NCBI GenBank assembly: GCA_964250615.1
Contig: CAXUGM010000009.1
Length of the DNA stretch: 64,000 bases
DNA from: Blautia sp900556555
GTDB taxonomy: Bacteria; Bacillota; Clostridia; Lachnospirales; Lachnospiraceae
Strand: one strand, 5' to 3'
This document shows positions 9,113 to 17,771 of the stretch, piece by piece; within the stretch, counting starts at the first letter, position 1, and the number at the start of each line of letters is the position of its first letter. Position numbers and translations under genes: made by a program. The notes below the pieces were generated by a model that saw only the letters and a program-made list of their open reading frames with translations, was not told the DNA's origin and searched no databases.

Positions 9113-11341
9113 ATGAGACAGATTATGAATTTTAACACAAAATGGGCATTTTCTAAAGAAGCGTCTTCTGTTCCTGAAAGTATGCCAGAGAGATGGTACT
9201 GGGTAAACTTACCTCATTGCTGGAATGATATTGACGGACAGGACGGTGGAAATGATTATTTCCGTGGTACTGCTTATTATGCAAAGGAAATCGAGAAAGC
9301 AGAGCTTCCAGAAGGAAAACAGTACTATTTAGAAATCAGAGGTGCCAATTCTTCAGCAGACGTTTATCTGGACGGAAAGAAACTAGCTCACCATGATGGT
9401 GGATATTCCACCTGGAGAGTGAATCTGACAGAGGAATTAAAAGACAAAAGCCTTCTGGTGATTGCGGTAGACAATAGTGAAAATGATTTTGTTTACCCAC
9501 AGATGGCAGACTTCACTTTCTACGGTGGTCTGTACCGTGATGTAAACATTCTGGCTGTGGATGATTCTCACTTTGATCTGGATTATTTCGGAGGAACCGG
9601 TCTGATGGTGACACCGGAAATTGCCGGAGAAAATGCAAAAGCAGAAGTACAGGTATTCCTTACAAATGCAAAAGAAGACCAGAAGCTGCAGTACCGTATT
9701 TTTGATCAGGAAGGAAATGTAACAGCAGAGGCAACTGTACCGGTTTCCGAGACAAAAGTGACTTTGGATATTCCAGGGGTACATCGCTGGAACGGAAGAA
9801 AAGATCCTTATTTATACAGTGCAGAAGTAACACTTCTCACAGGGGAAGAAGTGACCGATCAGGTCAGCACAAGATTTGGCTGCCGTACTTATGAAATTGA
9901 CCCAGAAAGAGGATTTATCCTGAACGGGGAAGAATATCCATTAAGAGGTGTCAGCCGCCATCAGGACCGCTGGGGGATCGGAAATGCACTGCTTCCAGAA
10001 CATCACACAGAAGATATGGATTTAATCTGCGAAGTAGGAGCAACTACCATCCGTCTGGCACATTATCAGCATGACCAGTTCTTCTATGATCTTTGTGATG
10101 AAAGAGGTATGGTTGTATGGGCTGAGATTCCTTATATTTCAAACCATATGCCAAAGGGAAGAGAAAATACTATTTCCCAGATGAGAGAACTGGTAACACA
10201 GAATTACAACCATCCATCTATCGTGGTATGGGGATTGTCCAATGAAATTACCATGAAAGGTGCTTCTGATGAGGATTTAAGAGAAAATCATGAGATTTTA
10301 AATAACATGGTTCACGAGATGGATCCTACAAGACTGACAACCATGGCATGTATTTCCATGTGCAGCATTGACGATCCATACGTTCAGATTCCAGATACCG
10401 TATCTTACAACCATTATTTTGGATGGTACGGCGGAAATACTTCTATGAACGGCCCATGGTTTGATAATTTCCATGCAAAATATCCAAACATTCCAATCGG
10501 ATGTAGTGAGTACGGATGCGAAGCATTAAACTGGCATACTTCTGACCCGCAGCAGGGAGATTACACGGAAGAATATCAGGCATATTACCATGAAGAATTG
10601 ATCAAACAGCTTTTCACCAGAAAATATCTCTGGGCAACTCATGTATGGAATATGTTTGATTTCGGTGCAGATGCAAGAAATGAAGGCGGAGAAAACGGAC
10701 AGAACCACAAGGGTCTGGTAACCTTTGACAGAAAGTATAAGAAAGATTCTTTCTATGCATACAAGGCATGGCTGTCTGATGAACCGTTTGTACATATCTG
10801 TGGAAAACGATATGTAGACAGAGTGGAAGATGTTACCAAGGTAACTGTATATTCTAATCAGCCGGAAGTGGAACTTTTTGTCAACGGAGAGAGCCTTGGA
10901 AAACAGAATTGTCCGGAACATTTCTTCTATTTTGAAGTACCAAATAAAGGAGAATCCGTATTAAAGGCAGTGGCAGGGGAACTGACAGACGAAAGCTTCC
11001 TTAGAAAAGTAGAAACCTTTAATGATGATTACCGCTTAAAAGAAAAGGGAGCAATCCTCAACTGGTTTGATATTAATGCACCGGAAGGTTATTTTTCTCT
11101 GAATGATAAGCTGGAGGATATTATGGCTTCAAAAGAAGGAAGTGCATTCTTTATGCAGGTGTTCCAGCAGATGGCAGGGGGAAATGTGGCTGTAGATGAA
11201 AATCCTGGTATGATGCAGATGATGGGAAGCTTCACGGTTCTTCGTCTTGTGAGCCTTATGGGAACAGCAGGTGCAAAAATCACAAAAGAACAGCTTCTTG
11301 GAATAAATGCACAGTTAAATCAGATTAAGAAACCAGAGTAA
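9113..11341 (+). CDS. Glycoside hydrolase family 2, paralogue
   Basis: A 742-aa GH2 enzyme clearly paralogous to the one at 5298: matching N-terminus (WAFSKEA, LPHCWNDIDG), the same FTFYGGLYRDVN, RGVSRHQD and HVWNMFDFG blocks. Acid/base Glu378 is in WGLSNEI and nucleophile Glu466 in GCSEYGCE. NHKGLVTFDRK matches the N-x-K position. It has no signal peptide, so acts in the cytoplasm. The C-terminal ~95 residues (NWFDINAPEGYFSLNDK onwards) extend past the core as in its partner. Two non-identical copies suggest different linkages or chain lengths of one imported substrate family (inference). AAGGAG precedes the ATG. Confidence 0.88.
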   Translation: MRQIMNFNTKWAFSKEASSVPESMPERWYWVNLPHCWNDIDGQDGGNDYFRGTAYYAKEIEKAELPEGKQYYLEIRGANSSADVYLDGKKLAHHDGGYSTWRVNLTEELKDKSLLVIAVDNSENDFVYPQMADFTFYGGLYRDVNILAVDDSHFDLDYFGGTGLMVTPEIAGENAKAEVQVFLTNAKEDQKLQYRIFDQEGNVTAEATVPVSETKVTLDIPGVHRWNGRKDPYLYSAEVTLLTGEEVTDQVSTRFGCRTYEIDPERGFILNGEEYPLRGVSRHQDRWGIGNALLPEHHTEDMDLICEVGATTIRLAHYQHDQFFYDLCDERGMVVWAEIPYISNHMPKGRENTISQMRELVTQNYNHPSIVVWGLSNEITMKGASDEDLRENHEILNNMVHEMDPTRLTTMACISMCSIDDPYVQIPDTVSYNHYFGWYGGNTSMNGPWFDNFHAKYPNIPIGCSEYGCEALNWHTSDPQQGDYTEEYQAYYHEELIKQLFTRKYLWATHVWNMFDFGADARNEGGENGQNHKGLVTFDRKYKKDSFYAYKAWLSDEPFVHICGKRYVDRVEDVTKVTVYSNQPEVELFVNGESLGKQNCPEHFFYFEVPNKGESVLKAVAGELTDESFLRKVETFNDDYRLKEKGAILNWFDINAPEGYFSLNDKLEDIMASKEGSAFFMQVFQQMAGGNVAVDENPGMMQMMGSFTVLRLVSLMGTAGAKITKEQLLGINAQLNQIKKPE

Positions 11342-11411
11342 TCTTGCAACACCTCCTGTTGTGTGGTATCTTATAAGAAGAGATTTATCACACCAATGGG
11401 AGGGTAAAGGT

Positions 11412-12536
11412 ATGAAATATAAGAAGATTCTTCTGGCAGCCGGTGTTATGGCTATGCTGTTTAATGTGACAGGATGTAAGAAAGAGGAAGCACCAAAGGC
11501 AGATAACACAGTAAAAGAAAAAACAGAGAAGCAGGAAGAGCCAGAGAAGGAAGAGAGCCAGACCGTTGAGGGGGCTGAGGTGGTACAGGCAGAAGTACCG
11601 GCCAACCAGAACCTGCTCACAGGTATAGGAGATCTTTCAGAAGCTGCTATTGGAAAACGCCCTGTTGCAGTCATGGTGAACAATGTGCAGAAGGCTATGC
11701 CTCAGTATGGAGTGAGCCAGGCGGATCTGATTTTTGAAATTCCGGTAGAAGGAGATGCTACCAGATTTATGGCACTGTACGGGGATTACACGAAGGTTCC
11801 CCAGGTTTGCCCGATCCGGAGCTGCCGCTATTATTTCCCGGCACTTTCCCAGGGATTTGATGCTTTTTATGTAAATTGGGGTATTGATGATACCATAGCA
11901 GACTATCTGGAAGCCCTGGATCTGGATCAGATTGAGGGAATCACCAATACAGGCGGTCTGTTTGGGAGAGATCAGGAGAAATTAAACCAGGGATATTCCC
12001 TGGAGCACACCGGATTTTTCGACGGAACCAAGCTGGCTTCCTATATTGAGTCAAAAGGCCTTCGTACAGATTTAAAGGAAGAGAAAAAGGGTGCTGCGTT
12101 CCTGTTTAACGGCATGGATGAACAGTTAAAACCAGAGGGTAAGGATTGTACACAGGTGGACATCCAGTTTGGAGCACAGTCTTCTACGTTTACTTATGAT
12201 GCAGAGAAAAAAGTGTATCTGAAACAGATTAACGGAACTCCTCAGACAGATGGAAAGACAGGGGAACAGCTGGCCTTTACCAATGTCCTGGTGCTGGAAA
12301 CCGAGATATCTGTGCGTGACGATATAGGTCATAAGAAAATCGACTGGGACGGCGGGGCAAACGCAAAGGGATATTATATCTCCAATGGCGGTGTTCAGGA
12401 AATCCACTGGTCAAAAGATGAGAATAATGAAGAATCTTATTTGAGATTTTATGACTTGAACGGAAATGAAATCAAGATTAACCGTGGAAAGAGTTATATT
12501 GCCCTGAATTACGCAAATAAAACAACCATGAAATAA
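11412..12536 (+). CDS. DUF3048 (YerB-like) lipoprotein
   Basis: A 374-aa secreted lipoprotein. MKYKKILLAAGVMAMLFNVTGC is a lipoprotein signal with lipobox VTGC, followed by a Glu/Lys-rich linker (to ~residue 75) and a DUF3048 domain: GKRPVAVMVNN, SQADLIFEIPVEG, CPIRSCRYYF are typical of Bacillus YerB. The biochemical role is unknown; it is probably anchored on the outer face of the membrane. I chose the ATG at 11412 over the frame opening at 11361 because GGAGGG sits just upstream and the signal peptide begins there. Confidence 0.85.
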   Translation: MKYKKILLAAGVMAMLFNVTGCKKEEAPKADNTVKEKTEKQEEPEKEESQTVEGAEVVQAEVPANQNLLTGIGDLSEAAIGKRPVAVMVNNVQKAMPQYGVSQADLIFEIPVEGDATRFMALYGDYTKVPQVCPIRSCRYYFPALSQGFDAFYVNWGIDDTIADYLEALDLDQIEGITNTGGLFGRDQEKLNQGYSLEHTGFFDGTKLASYIESKGLRTDLKEEKKGAAFLFNGMDEQLKPEGKDCTQVDIQFGAQSSTFTYDAEKKVYLKQINGTPQTDGKTGEQLAFTNVLVLETEISVRDDIGHKKIDWDGGANAKGYYISNGGVQEIHWSKDENNEESYLRFYDLNGNEIKINRGKSYIALNYANKTTMK

Positions 12537-12554
12537 CAATACAGAATAGGAAAA

Positions 12555-12602
12555 GACTCTCCCTGAGGTTCCGGTGGAATGAAGGGGAGAGTTGTTTTTT
12601 TG
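12555..12602 (+). terminator. Intrinsic terminator after the YerB-like gene
   Basis: A 10-bp stem (12555-12564 with 12584-12593, two G-T pairs) followed by a run of eight T. Confidence 0.8.
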
Positions 12603-12720
12603 GAAAAATGCAGGTGGAAATCCATTTTCTTACTTTTCAAAGAAAGAAATCAGTGTTAGAATAAGAACGATTGGCGGCAGCCAGATGTTTATTTTTTTGG
12701 AAGTAAGGAGGATGATCGTA

Positions 12721-13608
12721 ATGAGTGAATATAAGATTACATGCTGTTCCACTGCAGATATGCCGGCTTCTTATTTTGAAGAGCGGAACCTTCCCTATGT
12801 TTGTTTCCAGTACCGGATGGATGGAGTAGAGTATCCGGATGACCTGGGAAAGACTATGCCTTTTGCAGAATTTTATGACCGGATTTCAAAAGGGGCAGAA
12901 CCTACCACGGCACAGGTAAATGCACAGCAGTACATGGATTTCTTTGAACCGATTTTAAAAGAAGGAAAGGATATTTTACACTTTACCCTTTCAGGAGGAA
13001 TTTCAGGAAGTGTGAATTCTGCAAATATAGCAAAAACACAGATGGAAGAAAAATATCCGGAGAGAAAGATTATTGTCATTGATTCCCTGGCTGCATCTTC
13101 TGGTTTTGGAATGCTTGTGGATGCTGCTTTAGATAAACAGGAGGAAGGCCTTAGCCTGGAAGAAAATGCAGCATGGGCAGAAGAGAATAAGAACAAGCTT
13201 CATCACTGGTTCTTTTCTACAGATTTAACCAGCTTTATCAGGGGAGGAAGAATCTCCAAAGTATCTGGATTTGTGGGCCAGGCACTGAATATCTGTCCGC
13301 TGATGAATGTGAATGCAGAAGGAAAGCTGATTCCAAGAAATAAGTACAGAGGGAAAAAACAGGTCATCCGTGAGATGGTGAAGCGGATGGAGGAACATGC
13401 ACAGGGAGGACTTTCTTATAATGGAAAATGCTTTATGTCCTGCTCTGCATGTGAAGAAGATGCCCGGAAAGTCGCTGATATGATTGAAGAAAAATTTCCA
13501 AACTTAAACGGAAAAGTGAGAATCAACAGCATCGGGACAGTCATTGGGGCTCATACAGGCCCTGGTACCGTAGCACTGTTTTTCTGGGGAGATGAGAGAG
13601 AAATTTAG
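12721..13608 (+). CDS. DegV-family fatty-acid-binding protein
   Basis: A 295-aa DegV protein. The family binds a fatty acid in a cleft and, in Firmicutes, FakB members present it to the kinase FakA for phospholipid synthesis. Family features: CCSTADMP at the N-terminus, TAQVNAQQYMDFF, FTLSGGISGSVNSA (lipid-binding SGxSGT-like loop), and FIRGGRISK in the C-terminal half. I chose the ATG at 12721 because AAGGAGG lies 9 nt upstream; the ATG at 12712 is too close to it. It overlaps the next gene's longest start by 17 nt. The exact lipid and partner are unknown. Confidence 0.87.
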   Translation: MSEYKITCCSTADMPASYFEERNLPYVCFQYRMDGVEYPDDLGKTMPFAEFYDRISKGAEPTTAQVNAQQYMDFFEPILKEGKDILHFTLSGGISGSVNSANIAKTQMEEKYPERKIIVIDSLAASSGFGMLVDAALDKQEEGLSLEENAAWAEENKNKLHHWFFSTDLTSFIRGGRISKVSGFVGQALNICPLMNVNAEGKLIPRNKYRGKKQVIREMVKRMEEHAQGGLSYNGKCFMSCSACEEDARKVADMIEEKFPNLNGKVRINSIGTVIGAHTGPGTVALFFWGDEREI

Positions 13609-15148
13609 AAAGGAAATATGTGTTTTACGCAGGATGAAATTTAGACGTATTATTTTTGGAATATTTTGGATTTTGTTTGTTTTTTTATGTGCGTTATTGT
13701 GCTTTTCGGCGATTTGGTACACGGGAGTTTTTGACGTGGATGATTTTGAAGCTGTTCTTTATACGTTGCTTAGTGGCGTAGAAAGTACAGAATCTGATCT
13801 TATATTGCAATATATAGAAGATGCTTTATTTCCCTGTGTGATAGCGACCTGTTTACTGAGCCTGGTATTATTAATACCACGTAAAATGAAATGGAAGATA
13901 AATCTTGGAAAAAGAGTGCAGTTTTCTGTTTCACTTTATCATAGTTTGCTTGCTGTAGTATTGCTTGTGTCTGTTGTGTTTGTCATGCACGGGATAAAAC
14001 TTTTTAATATTCCTGGCTGGCTAGAAAGAAAAACACAGACAACGACTATTTATGAAGAGGAGTACGTTGCCCCCAGTACAGAGAATGTTGTTTTTGAAAA
14101 TGGGAAACGTAATCTGATTTATATTTATCTGGAGTCAATGGAGAATACATTTTTCTCTGCTGAACAAGGAGGAGCATTGCAAACCACTGTCATTCCGGAA
14201 CTGTATCAATTAGCAGAAGAAAACATTAATTTTTCTCAGAATGAAAGCATTGGCGGAGGTCTGGATCTGGCTGCAACATGGACTGCAGGGGCGATGACAG
14301 CACAGACCAGCGGATTGCCTCTTGTGACATATCATACAAGAGGAGAAGATGGTAATGAAGTTGGTCAGAATCATCCGTTTTTGCCAGGGGCAAAAATATT
14401 AAGTGATGTCTTGTATGAAAATGGATATTATCAGGCTTTGATGGTCGGCTCTGACAGTAATTTTGGCGGTCGGAAACAATTATATGAACAGCACCATACA
14501 GATAAAATCTATGATCTATATACGGCAAGAGAGGATGGGGTGATTCCACAAGACTATTATGCCTGGTGGGGATTCGAAGATAAGCATCTTTTTGAATATG
14601 CAAAACAGGAGCTTGTTAAAATAGCATCACAGGGTGAGCCGTTTGCTTTCACTATGCTGACTGCAGATACACACCATGTAGGCGGTTATGTGTGTGATTT
14701 GTGCCAGAATCAGTATGCGGAACAATATGAGAATGTGTATGCATGTTCCAGCAGACAGATATATGAATTTGTACAATGGATACAGCAGCAGGAATTTTAT
14801 GAAAATACCACGATAGTTCTTGTAGGTGACCATTGTTCTATGGATGCAGATTATATTGCACGGAATGTATCTGAGGATTATGTGAGAAGAGTGTATAATT
14901 GTATCATTAATCCTGCAGTAGAGCCTAAGAATGCCAAGAATCGTGAATTTACTACAATGGATATGTTCCCAACCACATTAGCAGCAATGGGAGCAACGAT
15001 CAGGGGAGAACGTCTGGGATTGGGAACAAATTTATTCTCAGATGTTCCAACCATGGCAGAGCGTATGGGTGTCGAAGAGTGGGAGAATGAACTTGGAAAA
15101 CGATCTGTTTATTATATAAAACATTTTACTGTAGAAGAAGGCAAATAA
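13592..15148 (+). CDS. LTA-synthase-like sulfatase-fold membrane protein
   Basis: A 518-aa membrane-anchored phosphoglycerol-transferase-like protein. Three or so hydrophobic helices lie in residues 18-150. An extracellular alkaline-phosphatase-fold domain follows: NLIYIYLESMENTFF (first metal-ligand block), TWTAGAMTAQTSGLP (nucleophile Thr region of LtaS), TMLTADTHHVGGY and VGDHCSMD. These enzymes move glycerol-phosphate or similar groups on to lipoteichoic acid or membrane glycolipids. The start is uncertain: 13592 overlaps degV and has a poor ribosome site; the ATG at 13634 is equally plausible and gives a 504-aa protein. It probably belongs to the degV transcript. Confidence 0.85.
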   Translation: MREKFRKEICVLRRMKFRRIIFGIFWILFVFLCALLCFSAIWYTGVFDVDDFEAVLYTLLSGVESTESDLILQYIEDALFPCVIATCLLSLVLLIPRKMKWKINLGKRVQFSVSLYHSLLAVVLLVSVVFVMHGIKLFNIPGWLERKTQTTTIYEEEYVAPSTENVVFENGKRNLIYIYLESMENTFFSAEQGGALQTTVIPELYQLAEENINFSQNESIGGGLDLAATWTAGAMTAQTSGLPLVTYHTRGEDGNEVGQNHPFLPGAKILSDVLYENGYYQALMVGSDSNFGGRKQLYEQHHTDKIYDLYTAREDGVIPQDYYAWWGFEDKHLFEYAKQELVKIASQGEPFAFTMLTADTHHVGGYVCDLCQNQYAEQYENVYACSSRQIYEFVQWIQQQEFYENTTIVLVGDHCSMDADYIARNVSEDYVRRVYNCIINPAVEPKNAKNREFTTMDMFPTTLAAMGATIRGERLGLGTNLFSDVPTMAERMGVEEWENELGKRSVYYIKHFTVEEGK

Positions 15149-15194
15149 TAGTCGTTTTTATAGTTGTAAATGCTAGAGATGAGAGGAGATATGT

Positions 15195-15674
15195 ATGTTA
15201 AAAAAGTACCTGTTTGTATTTTTTGTATCTATGGTGCCATTGATTGAATTAAGAGGAGCCATTCCGTTTGCAGAAGGATTTGGTCTTCCATTTGTTCAGT
15301 ATTATATTATTGCTATTATCGGAAATATGCTTCCTGTGCCGTTTATTTATTTCTTTGCCCGGAAAGTGTTAATCTGGGGAGCAGATAAGCCTGGAATCGG
15401 AAAATTCTTTTCATGGTGTCTTGAAAAAGGGGAAAAGGGTGGTCAGAAGTTAAAAGCAAAGGCAGGAAGAGGTTTATTTGTGGCACTTCTTCTCTTTGTT
15501 GGAATTCCACTTCCAGGAACTGGTGCGTGGACAGGAACTCTGGCAGCCAGCATACTGGATATGGATTTTAAATCCAGTGTTACTGCTGTTATGTTAGGAG
15601 TCGTGCTGGCAGGTATTATCATGGCTACTGTAAGTGCAGGAGCTTTTGGAGCATTAGGAGCAATTTTTAGTTGA
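15195..15674 (+). CDS. Small multidrug export-like (COG2426) membrane protein
   Basis: A 159-aa integral membrane protein with about four hydrophobic segments. MVPLIELRGAIPFAE at residues 14-28 and the GIPLPGTGAWTG motif near residue 105 are signatures of the Sm_multidrug_ex family (PF06695). Despite the name, transport has not been firmly shown for most members. It begins 46 bp after the LTA-synthase-like gene with GAGGAG upstream, and a strong hairpin ends the unit. Confidence 0.85.
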   Translation: MLKKYLFVFFVSMVPLIELRGAIPFAEGFGLPFVQYYIIAIIGNMLPVPFIYFFARKVLIWGADKPGIGKFFSWCLEKGEKGGQKLKAKAGRGLFVALLLFVGIPLPGTGAWTGTLAASILDMDFKSSVTAVMLGVVLAGIIMATVSAGAFGALGAIFS

Positions 15675-15690
15675 AAATTAAATAAATGAC

Positions 15691-15740
15691 AAAATAAAAT
15701 CCATCATTCTTTTTTCCTTGAGAATGATGGATTTTATTTT
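15691..15740 (+). terminator. Terminator with 20-bp perfect stem
   Basis: Arms 15691-15710 and 15721-15740 pair perfectly around a 10-nt loop; the right arm itself ends in a T-rich tract. It ends the DegV/LTA/exporter unit. Confidence 0.85.
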
Positions 15741-16097
15741 ATTTCGTTATCCATTGGACTTTACCTCGTTTGAAAAATTTATTTTCTTGTACAATAGAAA
15801 TAAAGATTGTTTTATAAAATTTCTATTGGGAGTTGGCTGCTATTTCTGGTGGTCCGTACCGTCCTTTCTTTTATATTATGAAGTAAATCATTATGTTTTT
15901 GGGGGAATCAATCCTTTCTGTTGTTTTTTGTTCCCTGTTTTATTTTATGATTGAATTATAACAGTATATAAGTGAAATGTCAATATAAAAATAGAAAAAA
16001 TAATAAAAAAAAATAAGAAGACAAATTTAATTGGATAAAATGTACAAAATATCTGAAAATTTGCAAAAGTGAAAAAGTAGAAAAAGAAGGAAAATAG

Positions 16098-16106
16098 TGA
16101 TATAAT
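16098..16106 (+). promoter_or_regulatory. Extended -10 promoter of the GNAT/map unit
   Basis: TGATATAAT at 16098-16106 is a perfect extended -10. No good -35 is seen, which extended -10 promoters tolerate. It is 44 bp upstream of the GNAT start. Confidence 0.6.
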
Positions 16107-16150
16107 GAGCGTTAGCGTTGAAAAATAAAAAGCAGTGTGAGGAAAGCAGT

Positions 16151-16636
16151 ATGAAAATAAGACAGGCCAAATCGCAGGAAATTTCTGAGATTATGAAGAT
16201 TTACGATACAGCCAGAGAATTTATGAAGGAACATGGGAATCCTACCCAGTGGAATCCAGGATATCCTTCTAAAGAAATGGTGGAGGAAGATTGCAGACAA
16301 GGCTATCTCTATGTGTGCGAAGAAGAGGAAACCCTGGCAGGAGTATTTATGTTCTGCATGGAGCCAGACCCTACTTATCAGCATATTTATGAAGGGCAGT
16401 GGATAAATGAAGAGGCTTACGGAACCATGCACAGAATGGCGTCCTCAGGCAAGGTAAAAGGTATTGCAGCCTTTTGTCTTGACTGGTGTTTTCAGCAGTG
16501 TGGAAACCTGAGGGGAGATACTCATAAGGATAATTATGTGATGCAGAGCGTTTTTGAGAAGAATGGATTCCAGAAATGCGGTATTATTTATGTGGAGGAT
16601 GGCACTCCGAGAATTGCCTACCAGAGAATTGTTTAA
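16151..16636 (+). CDS. GNAT-family N-acetyltransferase
   Basis: A 161-aa single-domain acetyltransferase of the GNAT fold. MKIRQAKSQEISEIMKIYDTAREFM is the usual first strand-helix, YVCEEEETLAGVFMF the central strands, and GDTHKDNYVMQSVFEKNGFQKCGII the acetyl-CoA-side end, with the FEKNGF motif typical of the family. The acceptor is unknown. I chose the ATG at 16151 rather than the frame opening at 16118 because GAGGAAA precedes it and the domain starts there. It is 14 bp upstream of map and probably co-transcribed. Confidence 0.82.
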   Translation: MKIRQAKSQEISEIMKIYDTAREFMKEHGNPTQWNPGYPSKEMVEEDCRQGYLYVCEEEETLAGVFMFCMEPDPTYQHIYEGQWINEEAYGTMHRMASSGKVKGIAAFCLDWCFQQCGNLRGDTHKDNYVMQSVFEKNGFQKCGIIYVEDGTPRIAYQRIV

Positions 16637-16650
16637 AGGAGTGAAACAAA

Positions 16651-17523
16651 ATGGAATTACCAGAGAGAAATCAGCCCTGCTGGTGCGGCAGTGGAAAAAA
16701 ATATAAGAAATGTCATTGGAATTTTGATGAAAAATTAAAACAGTATGAGAATCAGGGAATTATTGTTCCATCTCATGAGATTCTAAAAACACCAGAGCAG
16801 ATTAGAAAAATCAAAGAGAGTGCAAAGATTAATATTGCCATTCTTGATTATGTGGCAGAGCATATTCAGGAAGGTGTATCCACCCAGGAGATTGATAACT
16901 GGGTTGCGAAAATCACAGCAGAGGCAGGGGCAGTTGCAGCACCTTTGAACTATGAGGGATTTCCAAAAAGTGTGTGTACTTCTGTAAATGAACAGGTTTG
17001 TCACGGAATTCCTTCCGAGGATGTGGTGTTAAAGAATGGGGATATTGTGAATGTGGATGTCTCTACGATTTTGGACGGATATTATTCCGATTCTTCCAGA
17101 ATGTTTTGTATTGGACAGGTAAGTCCGGAAAAAAAGAAACTGGTGGATGTGACCAGAGAATGTGTGGAAAAAGGTCTGGCACAAGTGAAACCATGGGGAT
17201 TTCTTGGAGATATGAGCCAGGCTGTATATGAGCATGCTCATGCAAACGGGTTTTCTGTTGTGCGGGAAATCGGCGGCCATGGAATTGGTCTGGAGTTCCA
17301 CGAAGATCCCTGGGTGGGATATATCCAGAAGGCAGGAACAGGAATGCTTCTGGTTCCGGGGATGATGTTTACCATTGAGCCTATGGTTAATATGGGAAGC
17401 CATGAAATTTATGTGGATGACAGCGATGGCTGGTCTGTATATACAGAAGATGGACTTCCATCTGCACAGTGGGAAATTATGGTGCTGGTGACAGAGACAG
17501 GCTGCGAAGTCATTTGTTATTAG
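16651..17523 (+). CDS. map: Type I methionine aminopeptidase with N-terminal SEC-C
   Basis: A 290-aa metallopeptidase that removes the initiator Met. Residues 1-25 carry a SEC-C zinc motif (CWCGSGKKYKKCH); the catalytic domain starts near residue 50. Metal ligands appear in order: NVDVSTILDGYYSDSSRMF (two Asp), GGHGIGLEFHE (His), FTIEPM (Glu) and QWEIMVLVTETG (Glu). SEC-C methionine aminopeptidases are common in Clostridia; the motif is thought to help ribosome association, as in the zinc-finger form of eukaryotic MetAP1. A second map gene elsewhere cannot be excluded. AAGGAG is upstream. Confidence 0.9.
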   Translation: MELPERNQPCWCGSGKKYKKCHWNFDEKLKQYENQGIIVPSHEILKTPEQIRKIKESAKINIAILDYVAEHIQEGVSTQEIDNWVAKITAEAGAVAAPLNYEGFPKSVCTSVNEQVCHGIPSEDVVLKNGDIVNVDVSTILDGYYSDSSRMFCIGQVSPEKKKLVDVTRECVEKGLAQVKPWGFLGDMSQAVYEHAHANGFSVVREIGGHGIGLEFHEDPWVGYIQKAGTGMLLVPGMMFTIEPMVNMGSHEIYVDDSDGWSVYTEDGLPSAQWEIMVLVTETGCEVICY

Positions 17524-17553
17524 GATTTGCAGGAAGATATTCCGAAAAAAGGA

Positions 17554-17582
17554 TTGACAAGGCAAATTTAACATGGTATGTT
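17554..17582 (+). promoter_or_regulatory. Promoter of the ZTP-riboswitch purine unit
   Basis: Consensus TTGACA (17554-17559), 17-bp spacer, TATGTT (17577-17582) with TG two bases before (extended -10). Transcription would start just before the aptamer. Confidence 0.75.
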
Positions 17583-17587
17583 TTAAG

Positions 17588-17683
17588 TGCTTATATGACT
17601 GACGGAAGTGGAAATGACCACAGGGAGTATAAGCCAGGGAAGCCGACCGTCTGGGCATATATGCTCGGGCAGTGGGCTTTTTT
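17588..17683 (+). promoter_or_regulatory. ZTP (pfl) riboswitch with transcription terminator
   Basis: The parts of the pfl RNA are all visible. P1 pairs 17590-17595 with 17628-17633. P2 is GTGG (17608-17611) with CCAC (17618-17621). The 3' domain is GCCGACCGTCTGGGC (17642-17656) with P3 GCC/GGC. The pseudoknot pairs GACGG (17601-17605) with CCGTC (17647-17651). ZTP riboswitches sense the folate-stress alarmone ZTP/ZMP (AICAR phosphates) and turn genes on. The two downstream genes use AICAR as substrate or make IMP from its formyl product, which fits. The expression platform is the overlapping terminator at 17641-17683. Confidence 0.93.
17641..17683 (+). terminator. Riboswitch-controlled terminator
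   Basis: Arms 17641-17657 and 17662-17678 pair at 15 of 17 positions around a TATA loop, followed by six T. The left arm contains the P3 and pseudoknot strand of the ZTP aptamer, so ligand binding and terminator formation exclude each other: an ON switch by antitermination. Confidence 0.85.
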
Positions 17684-17771
17684 GTATGCTTTCATTCTTT
17701 TTATTCTGTTCCGGGTATCTATTCACTGCACTGCAAAGTGCAATATTCCAAATATAAAGGAGAATGATTCT

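Noticed and set aside
15718..15954. 78-aa hydrophobic open frame (plus strand)
   Set aside because: It starts in the loop of the 20-bp terminator, has no ribosome site, and is low-complexity Phe/Tyr-rich AT sequence; expected by chance.
17029..17658. 209-aa minus-strand open frame
   Set aside because: Antisense to map and the riboswitch; composition is that of a reverse-complement shadow.
17469..17771. N-terminal extension of the IMP cyclohydrolase
   Set aside because: This frame runs through the riboswitch and terminator; a proper ribosome site and the family N-terminus are at 17772.
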